This document shows positions 1 through 5,181 of a DNA stretch of 5,181 bases, one piece after another. Made by a program: the position numbers and the translations under genes. The DNA lies in contig PATE01000099.1 in the NCBI GenBank assembly GCA_002712305.1, forward strand, positions 6,708-11,888, read 5' to 3'. A model generated the notes under the pieces. It was not told where the DNA came from. It worked only from the letters and a program-made list of their open reading frames with translations, and did not search any database. Each line of letters starts with the position of its first letter. The stretch's first letter is position 1. This stretch comes from Gemmatimonadota bacterium. Lineage in GTDB: Bacteria > Latescibacterota > UBA2968 > UBA8231.

Positions 1-2213
1 ACCACCCGCATCTCCACGCTCTTGGCACCGGCCTGACACCGCGCCCGCCGTGTCGAGATGGACCGCAGTTCGACCGGATTCAGCTTGTAGGCCAGCTCGC
101 CTCCGCCGGTCTCGGGGCCCCATCCAAGGGTTGCATCGAGTCGAAGCCGGCGCCGTCCCGGACACTGCAGCTGGATGTGGGACAGATCGCAGGGGCCCGA
201 CAGGCCCGGGGTCTGCACGGTCCCCCCGAAGGCCAAGTGAGAGTGGGGCCGGATGTAGAACGTGCGAGGCCGGGCACGCGACGCGAGGCCAATGGAATCG
301 GCGCCCATCTCACCAAAGGCGGCTGGATCGTCGAGGGCTTCCAGGGCATCGTCGAGCTGAATCTGCAGGCGGGGACTCCCTGCGACACGGTTGAATCCGG
401 ACCAGCCGATGGTGATGTCGTGCCAACGACCGGTCTTCATCCGGCCTGCCCGCACCGTCACGGTGTGGCCCCGTTGGCTCTGCACAGTGAAGCGCAGTGA
501 GCCGTCGTCCTCGACGACGAGGGCGAAGGTGTTGACGCCAGCGCCGCCGACACCGCCCACGCCCAGTCCCGCATTGAAGAGGACCCGTGGGGTTTGGGAC
601 CGATCACGCAGCCGAGCACGCAGCCTCAACGTGCCACCATTGGGTGAAAACCAATCTGGGGCAGCCACACGAAGTGCATCGGAATCCAGACGGAACAGGG
701 GGGTCGGATCACGGACGATGCGAACCCGACGTCGTCGACGCCGCAGGGCGATCAGGGCAATGGGTGACTCGCCGACTCGCGATCCGGGCAACAGCCAGTA
801 TTCGTGATCGCAACGGGGCGAGCGGACCCGCAAGCGTTGCCAGTGTGGGGCGATTTCGAGCTGTCCCGGTACGGCAACGATCTCGTTCTGTCCCCCCACA
901 CACGGCAGGGAGCCGCAGACCACCGGCTGGGCCTCCAAGGCCGAGATCGACTGCAGCACGGGGTGTCCCGCCCACTGCAGGTGGAGGTTCATGAAGCCGT
1001 GGGCGGTGCCGCCGTCGTAGCCGCTGACGCAGAGGACGGCAGCCCCGGCGTCCCGGCCCGTGCGCAGGATGGCGGAACGTCCATATCGGGCACTGTACTT
1101 GCGTGCCAGTGGTGGTGTGCGGCGGGCGGGCCGGCCCTCGAAGGAGGGATCGTAGTAGCAGTAGGCATACGGGCCGTAGGCGATCATGCACTCGGCTGTC
1201 GACCCTTTCACGCCGGCACCGAACCGATAGAGTCGTCCGAGTCGCGGATCGGCCAGCGCTGCATCACGCAGGTCGCCGTCTCCGGCTTCCTGTGCCAGAC
1301 GCAACAGGGCGGGCGAGCAGGCATCCAGCTGACTGCCCAGCAGAACATTGGCATTGGCCGGCGTATACAACCGGTCGCTGATCCGTGTGGATGTCGCCAG
1401 ATGATCCCGGAACCAGGTCAGGGGACGACGAAGACGAGTGGGAAACTCGGCGGTCAGGTCGACACCCGTCACATGGCGCAGGGCATCCACGAACTGCAGC
1501 ATCCATAGATTCTCCCAGGGCCAGAAGCTGGGCCCGTCGATCGGCTCGCCGGCCCGACCGCAGCCGTAGGGCATGATGGCGGCGCGGAAGCGGTCGATGA
1601 CGGCGCCCACCCAGGTCTGGGCCTGCTCGTGCTTTCCCAGAAGGTGGAGGGCAGCCACGCCAAAGTGTCCGTTGTCGACGACGGCGTGGTGACCTCCCTC
1701 GGCGGTGTGGCGCTGGCTCTCCACATCCGGCCACCAGCGCGTCAGCAGGCTGATCAGGCAGTTCTGGGCGTCCCGGGTCTCCTCGGCGGAGAGCTCATCG
1801 TGGAGGAGATCCAGCGCGATGGCGATGGCCTGCATGTAGCGGTTGGCCGTGTAGAAATGCTCTTCCACCTCGTCGTCGTGATCGTAGGTGACGGCCGCAC
1901 GCAGCCAGACCCGGGCCCGTTGCAGCCAGCGGCGATCGCCGGTGACGCGGAAGGCGAAGGCGTAGTGCTCCAGCAGGGCCGTTGCCTGCATGCCGGTGTA
2001 GAAGGTCAGGTAAAGTTGGTGATAGGGATGCGGGCTGTCGGGTCGTCGCGGGATTCGTCGCCATGGTCGCTGACCCGCATAGAGCTCGCAGTCGGAGACG
2101 ATGTTGGCCAGGATGCGTCGACGCCTCGCATCAGAGGCGGCGGGAAAGCCCCAGTCCGGATCATCGCAGGGCAGCAGAAGGCGGGGGTGCCCGGTGCACA
2201 GAATGGGGAGCAT
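1..2213 (-). CDS. Heparinase II/III-like polysaccharide lyase-type protein, 3' end beyond the window
   Basis: The frame is open for 737 full codons from ATG at 2213 to the left edge, so the C-terminus is missing. An in-frame TAA directly precedes this ATG, making it the first possible start; GAGG at 2228-2225 lies 11 bases upstream. The N-terminus has the GHPRLLL motif (residues 8-14) common in heparinase II/III-like proteins. Residues about 65-270 are rich in helices like an alpha/alpha toroid, with FYTANRYMQA (120-129), VDNGHFGVAALHLLG (179-193) and GEPIDGPSFWPWENLWM (222-238). In this fold such Asn/His and Tyr/Trp positions line the active site. Residues about 370-500 resemble the beta-sandwich (AHGFMNLHLQWAGHPVL, 404-420). 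Residues about 525-620 look like a LamG/concanavalin-type jelly roll. I see no signal peptide, so a cytoplasmic location is possible. A run of six arginines occurs at 491-496. Lyase activity and substrate are inferred; a non-catalytic relative is possible. Confidence 0.82.
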   Translation of the reverse strand, partial: MLPILCTGHPRLLLPCDDPDWGFPAASDARRRRILANIVSDCELYAGQRPWRRIPRRPDSPHPYHQLYLTFYTGMQATALLEHYAFAFRVTGDRRWLQRARVWLRAAVTYDHDDEVEEHFYTANRYMQAIAIALDLLHDELSAEETRDAQNCLISLLTRWWPDVESQRHTAEGGHHAVVDNGHFGVAALHLLGKHEQAQTWVGAVIDRFRAAIMPYGCGRAGEPIDGPSFWPWENLWMLQFVDALRHVTGVDLTAEFPTRLRRPLTWFRDHLATSTRISDRLYTPANANVLLGSQLDACSPALLRLAQEAGDGDLRDAALADPRLGRLYRFGAGVKGSTAECMIAYGPYAYCYYDPSFEGRPARRTPPLARKYSARYGRSAILRTGRDAGAAVLCVSGYDGGTAHGFMNLHLQWAGHPVLQSISALEAQPVVCGSLPCVGGQNEIVAVPGQLEIAPHWQRLRVRSPRCDHEYWLLPGSRVGESPIALIALRRRRRRVRIVRDPTPLFRLDSDALRVAAPDWFSPNGGTLRLRARLRDRSQTPRVLFNAGLGVGGVGGAGVNTFALVVEDDGSLRFTVQSQRGHTVTVRAGRMKTGRWHDITIGWSGFNRVAGSPRLQIQLDDALEALDDPAAFGEMGADSIGLASRARPRTFYIRPHSHLAFGGTVQTPGLSGPCDLSHIQLQCPGRRRLRLDATLGWGPETGGGELAYKLNPVELRSISTRRARCQAGAKSVEMRV

Positions 2214-2224
2214 TTAGCGACAGA

Positions 2225-2228
2225 CCTC
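2225..2228 (-). promoter_or_regulatory. Candidate ribosome binding site of the heparinase-like gene
   Basis: The minus strand reads GAGG here, 11 bases before ATG 2213. It is weak and a little distant, but it is the only Shine-Dalgarno-like sequence close to the first available start after the in-frame TAA at 2216-2214. Confidence 0.4.
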
Positions 2229-2272
2229 GAACCATCGGCCAGGGTGTTCGGCGCGGCGGCTCCTGAATGGAA

Positions 2273-2336
2273 GGGTCAATGATCGGTCGAGTGTAGAGGG
2301 TTCGGCGCCCTGCGTCGAGTCGGCGGACATTGACCC
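2273..2336. repeat. 9-bp inverted repeat in the gap before the heparinase-like gene
   Basis: GGGTCAATG at 2273-2281 is the exact reverse complement of CATTGACCC at 2328-2336, with 46 bases between. Inside the loop a short AGGG/CCCT stem (2297-2300 with 2308-2311) is possible, and GTCGAGT occurs twice (2286-2292 and 2314-2320). The element sits between the stop of the FlgD-like remnant and the start of the heparinase-like gene. It could be paired operator half-sites or an RNA stem that attenuates transcription. No T-run follows on the minus strand, so it is not a classical intrinsic terminator. Confidence 0.4.
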
Positions 2337-2373
2337 CCGGTCTGAGCGGTCACCGGATCGGCGGGACTGCATC

Positions 2374-2662
2374 CTAGCGAATCAGCAACAGTTTGCGCGC
2401 CACCGCCCGGGTGGGGGTCGTGAGCCGGTAGAAGTAGATGCCTGTGGCCACGGAGCGTCCGTCATCATCGCGGCCGTCCCACTGGAGTCGGTGTGGTCCG
2501 GCACTCAGTTGGGCCCGTCTGATAGTCAAGCGATCGAACGCGGTTGAAGTAGCCTTCCCGCGACACATCCTGCCAGATCACATGAGTGTGGGTCGCAGTG
2601 GTGATGATCTTGCCACTGTCATTGGTGGCACGCTCGCTACCGATGTCCGAGATCAGTTGCAT
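2374..2662 (-). pseudogene. Remnant: start of a BNR/sialidase-like protein joined to a FlgD-like C-terminal domain
   Basis: Two reading frames each carry part of a recognisable protein. From ATG 2662 the first 50 or so residues contain SERATNDSGK, HVIWQDVSREGYFNRVRSLD and YQTG, which resemble the opening blades of BNR-repeat (sialidase-type propeller) proteins. After about 2516 homology moves to another frame: AQLSAGPHRLQWDGRDDDG, then GIYFYRL and finally ARKLLLIR before a TAG at 2374-2376. This is the FlgD Ig-like tail that serves as a C-terminal sorting or anchoring domain in secreted proteins of FCB-related bacteria. The propeller middle is missing and the frame is broken, so no functional protein is expected. 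There is no signal peptide; the ATG lies 7 bases after the amidohydrolase stop. An internal deletion in a once longer gene or a misassembly would both explain it. The domain calls come from reading motifs, not a search. Confidence 0.72.
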
Positions 2663-2669
2663 CGGCGAC

Positions 2670-3818
2670 TCAAGCAGAGATCTCGTTGCGATAGATACGT
2701 CCGCCCTTCACGACGGTCACAGGTTCAAGTCGCTGAGTGCCCATGCGGGACTGCCCCTGTGAATCGGTCAATGTGCAGGCCTCCTGCTGAAGCTCGAAGA
2801 TGACGGCATCGCCCCAGGCGCCGGGGGCGAGGGTGCCGATCTGGTCCTGCATCAACACTGACTCGGCGGGCACCGAGGTCACCCGGGACAAGACGTCGTC
2901 GAGGGAGAGCCCAAGGTGGAGGAATTTGGTCAGGACATTCGCCAGGTCGTACACGGGTCCATCCACATTGTAGATGTGCAGATCGGAGGAGATCGTCTTC
3001 GGCAGGATGCCTTCAGCCATCGCCGCTTCGACCACATCCCAAGAGAACGATCCGGCACCGTGGCCGACGTCGAACAGAACACCACGCTCGATGGCATCGT
3101 GCACGGAATCTCTGACCTTACCTCCATCATCGAGAATCCCGCATGCCATGCCGTGAAAACAGTGGGTCAGGATGTCGCCCTGCTTCATCACCTTGAGGAT
3201 ATCGTCGAGGGATTCACACCACGCCGCTTGCGGATGGATCATGATCGGCAACCCGGCGGCATCTGCCGCTTCGCGTGCCCGGTGCAGGGGGATCATTCCC
3301 GACGCCTCAGAGACGATGTTGTTCTTGGTGAGTCGCACCTTCACGCCCAGGATCAGATCGCGATGCTGTTCGATCATACGACAGCAGGCGTCGACGTTGG
3401 CGTATTCCGGCAATGCGAATTCCCCTACGTCGCGGGTCACCATGCCTTGGCTCGAGATGTTCAACTGCGCCAGGATGCGCGTCTCGGAAACCTCGATGAC
3501 GTACTTGCGGAAACCGGGGAAGGTGTCGGCACCCGCCGATCCCGCGTCGACGACAGTCGTGGCACCCCGTGCCAAACAGGTGGGATCGGGCTCGATGCCG
3601 AAGTGGGAGACGCCGGGAAAGACGTGCACGTGCACATCGATCAGCCCTGGCGTGACATACCGACCCGCTACATCGATCACCTGTGCCGCATCTGCCTCGA
3701 CCAACGAGTCGGCCACGGCCGCCACATTGCCATCGACGAAGGCCACATCCAGTGGGGCGTGGATCTCACGCGCCGGATCGATGACGGTACCATTGCGGAT
3801 CAGCAGGTCGTATTTCAT
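2670..3818 (-). CDS. Amidohydrolase/deacetylase-family metal-dependent hydrolase (EF_0837/AHA_3915-like)
   Basis: This is an intact 382-residue member of the amidohydrolase superfamily, whose TIM-barrel enzymes hydrolyse amide or ester bonds with one or two metal ions. The N-terminal beta part begins YDLLIRNGTVIDP. The metal motif HVHV gives H63 and H65 after VTPGLID; K160 in GVKVRL is the expected carboxylated lysine. H195 (MIHPQ), H219 (THCFHG) and D279 (SSDLH) complete the binuclear site, so all ligands are present. The end (GTLAPGAWGDAVIFEL, 328-343) is the usual return to the small beta domain. Length matches dihydroorotase-like relatives, but the pattern fits the EF_0837/Atu3266 subgroup better than true dihydroorotases. 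Characterised relatives include an acetyl-(R)-mandelate hydrolase, so the substrate here is unknown. ATG 3818 is backed by a strong ribosome binding site, and the stop is TGA 2672-2670. It is probably cytoplasmic and co-transcribed with the Nudix gene 25 bp upstream. Confidence 0.93.
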   Translation of the reverse strand: MKYDLLIRNGTVIDPAREIHAPLDVAFVDGNVAAVADSLVEADAAQVIDVAGRYVTPGLIDVHVHVFPGVSHFGIEPDPTCLARGATTVVDAGSAGADTFPGFRKYVIEVSETRILAQLNISSQGMVTRDVGEFALPEYANVDACCRMIEQHRDLILGVKVRLTKNNIVSEASGMIPLHRAREAADAAGLPIMIHPQAAWCESLDDILKVMKQGDILTHCFHGMACGILDDGGKVRDSVHDAIERGVLFDVGHGAGSFSWDVVEAAMAEGILPKTISSDLHIYNVDGPVYDLANVLTKFLHLGLSLDDVLSRVTSVPAESVLMQDQIGTLAPGAWGDAVIFELQQEACTLTDSQGQSRMGTQRLEPVTVVKGGRIYRNEISA

Positions 3819-3824
3819 CCTCGT

Positions 3825-3830
3825 CTCCTC
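3825..3830 (-). promoter_or_regulatory. Strong ribosome binding site of the amidohydrolase gene
   Basis: The minus strand reads GAGGAG six bases before ATG 3818, the clearest Shine-Dalgarno sequence in the window. It fixes the start of the amidohydrolase and shows that the gene is translated independently even though it closely follows the Nudix gene. Confidence 0.8.
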
Positions 3831-3843
3831 AGGTATTCAGGTT

Positions 3844-4282
3844 TCATGTCCAGCCCAGATCGAGTCTCAATCGTTCCGCCTACTCGATGGAGATTCTCTC
3901 CCATTCGGGCAGATCGGGCAGCGAACATATCTCGTCGGTAGTCAGCTAGTCCACCTGGGCGACTTCGCCGGGGCTGACCGGGTATTCTTCGCCCGATTTC
4001 CACTGCGCCATGACCACGATTCACACCGAGTCTGCCGATCACTTCAAAGGTCATTCTGCGCACATAGACCACGGGATCGAGCACGGCGACACCGACTTCT
4101 TCCATGAGTTCTCGCCGAGCGGTCGTCTCGAAGGCCCCGTCGGCAAGTAGCTCAGGGTCGGCCTTCCCACCCGGCAGGGGCCGAAGACCGGCACTCACAT
4201 TCTCCTCAGAGCCGCGGATGATGGTCAGGTACTTTTCATCGCGCACCGCGGCGATCTGAACATTTACAAAGAATTCGGCCAT
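3844..4282 (-). pseudogene. Nudix hydrolase, interrupted by a frameshift and two amber codons
   Basis: Nudix enzymes cleave nucleoside diphosphates linked to another group, often as housecleaning of toxic or regulatory nucleotides. From ATG 4282 (an in-frame TAG lies just upstream) the protein shows a beta-strand opening (FFVNVQIAAVRDEKYLTIIR), then LPGGK (36-40) and RRELMEEVGV (56-65), the second half of the Nudix box. The box is about four residues longer than canonical. At residue 87 the frame is lost: removing one A from GTGAATC (4024-4018) gives GVIVVMAQWKSGEEYPV, matching the expected core strand. That restored frame runs to TGA at 3846-3844, about 145 residues, but contains TAG at 3948-3946 (probably a former Trp, VD-W-LTTDE) and at 3882-3880. 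Read without correction, the frame runs on as an unrelated tail overlapping the amidohydrolase start. The lesions may be decay or sequencing error. Confidence 0.82.
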
Positions 4283-4399
4283 GGGCCTCTATATACGAAA
4301 GCTTGAGGCCCTCTGCATCCCGGCCTGAGCTTCGGGAGTGAAGTTTTTTTCTACCATTTTCCGGGCAGCGTCGAGACGACGACGACGGATGTCTGGGCC
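4283..4399. other. Divergent intergenic region with a seven-T tract
   Basis: This 117-bp gap separates the Nudix gene (minus) from the ankyrin gene (plus). It contains a seven-T tract at 4344-4350 and an (ACG)4 run at 4376-4387. Part of it, from 4307, is open in the ankyrin frame and reads plausibly as an N-terminal extension, so it may not be fully non-coding. No convincing promoter for the plus-strand gene was seen. Confidence 0.5.
4289..4295 (-). promoter_or_regulatory. Possible -10 element close to the Nudix start
   Basis: The minus strand reads GTATATAG, containing TATATA, only 7 bases before ATG 4282. Used as a -10 box it would start the transcript at or next to the ATG, a leaderless message. 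I see no TTGACA-like -35 at the right spacing. AGAGG at 4290-4286 overlaps it and could instead be a ribosome binding site with very short spacing (3 bases). Only one reading can be right. Confidence 0.2.
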
Positions 4400-5181
4400 A
4401 TGTTGACTGCCAGCAGTGAAGGCGACCTGGAGACGATGAAGGACCTGGCGTCTCGCCAGCCCGCTCTGGTTCGCTGCGAATACAACTACACACCACCCAT
4501 TCACTTCGCCGTGCGGGAAGGCCATGCCCCTGTCGTTTCCTGGCTCATCGAGCAGGGCTTAGATCTGTCCTATCGGAGCTACAGCTTCAAGGACGCGTTG
4601 CTGCAAATGGCGCGCGAACGCGAGTATCATGACATCTTGCAGATCCTCGAGGACGCACGGCGGATCGAGTCGGCCACGACAGGATGGAACTGCTGCAGGC
4701 TGCCGGCAGCGGCGACGTCGAGCGCGTTGACGAACTGCTCACAGAAACACCGGTCATGGTCAACGCCAGCAACGACACGGGGGGAGACGGCCCTGCACGC
4801 GGCCTGCTACGGGAACACCTGGCTACCGTGCGCTTGCTGTTGGACAAGGGAGCCGCCATCGATGCACTCCGTGCCGATGGTCACCGTCGGATCCATTCGG
4901 CGCTAGAGCCGCACCACCACGAACTGTCCAGTTCACTGGCCATCGCCGGGTATTTGCTCGGACAAGGAGCAGAGTACAACATCCTCCTCGCCGCCACGCT
5001 CACCGACCGTGCTGCGGTGAACGAGTTCCTCGCCAAGGATCCACAGTTGGCGAATTTCCAGGACGGCAACGGCAGTCGACCCGCTGTCGCCGTTGCCGGC
5101 GCCCACCAACCAAGGAATTCAGGCGTGGGTCTTCGCCAGTGGCTTGTCGGGTGTGGCGCCGCTGTAAAGGCCTCCAGAGCG
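4400..5181 (+). pseudogene. Ankyrin-repeat protein with three single-base frame changes, 3' end beyond the window
   Basis: Ankyrin repeats are helix-turn-helix units that bind other proteins; the partner here is unknown. The first frame from ATG 4400 shows LTASSEGDLETMKDLASRQP and YTPPIHFAVREGHAPVVSWL, a clear pair of repeats. Near 4675-4681 one base seems lost and homology moves to another frame: MELLQAAGSGDVERVDELL. At the six-G run 4779-4784 an extra G switches it back for GETALHAACYGN, the textbook ankyrin consensus. A missing C at about 4816 returns it to LATVRLLLDKGAAIDALRAD, then YLLGQGAEYNILLAATLTDR and WLVGCGAAV near the right edge. Corrected, at least 260 residues with five or more repeats are visible. 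The start is uncertain: the frame is open back to 4307, giving VFFYHFPGSVETTTTDVWA before the ATG, with no standard start codon there. It is divergent from the minus-strand genes. Confidence 0.82.

Noticed and set aside
709-1191. Minus-strand frame of 160 codons, with others at 1264-1734 and 1795-2064
   Set aside because: They sit on the same strand as the heparinase-like gene but in other frames, are Arg/Pro-rich and have no recognisable motifs.
804-1508. Long plus-strand open frame of 234 codons, and a neighbouring one at 1629-2282
   Set aside because: Both lie opposite the heparinase-like gene and show no family motifs; the minus-strand frame reads as coherent protein across the whole stretch. 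High GC makes antisense frames long.
2337-2356. CCGGT/ACCGG stem after the FlgD-like stop as a terminator
   Set aside because: The stem is only five pairs with a ten-base loop and no T-run follows on the minus strand.
2916-4107. Plus-strand frames of 341 and 311 codons (2916-3941 and 3172-4107)
   Set aside because: They are antisense shadows of the amidohydrolase, whose complete metal site and ribosome binding site identify the true strand.
4376-4387. (ACG)4 tract as a microsatellite
   Set aside because: It is short and encodes four threonines in a plausible ankyrin N-terminus, so it needs no separate explanation.
4289-4525. Minus-strand frame ending KMVEKNFTPEAQAGMQRASSF
   Set aside because: The ending looks protein-like, but most of the frame lies opposite clear ankyrin sequence and the plus-strand reading of the same stretch is more convincing.

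Overview
This is a GC-rich bacterial window that looks like a contig from an uncultured environmental genome. The best lineage hint is the FlgD-like C-terminal sorting domain (GIYFYRL ... ARKLLLIR-stop) in the remnant at 2374-2662. Such tails are typical of secreted proteins in FCB-related phyla such as Latescibacterota, Krumholzibacteriota and Eisenbacteria. The heparinase-like and amidohydrolase genes fit a polysaccharide- and amide-degrading heterotroph. The lineage call is an inference with modest confidence.

Layout. Four genes lie on the minus strand in one direction. In transcription order they are a broken Nudix hydrolase gene (4282 to 3844), an intact amidohydrolase/deacetylase-family metal-dependent hydrolase (3818 to 2670, strong ribosome binding site), a short remnant joining the start of a BNR/sialidase-like protein to a FlgD-like C-terminal domain (2662 to 2374), and a large heparinase II/III-like protein (2213 running off the left edge, at least 737 codons). 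An ankyrin-repeat gene reads the other way from about 4400 off the right edge and is interrupted by three single-base frame changes. The 117-bp gap at 4283-4399 separates the divergent genes. The 160-bp gap at 2214-2373 carries a 9-bp inverted repeat.

How the genes may work together. The heparinase-like protein and the BNR/FlgD remnant point to polysaccharide processing. The amidohydrolase belongs to a family that acts on small amide or ester substrates and could remove an acyl group downstream of it, but nothing in the sequence fixes the substrate. The first three minus-strand genes are close enough (25 bp, 7 bp) to share a transcript.

The most striking property is the contrast between two clean genes (1148 and over 2200 bp without a break) and three damaged ones. 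The damage consists of one-base indels, two of them in homopolymers, two amber codons and one internal deletion. It could be real decay or assembly/read error. I found no RNA gene, CRISPR array, insertion sequence or convincing new system.
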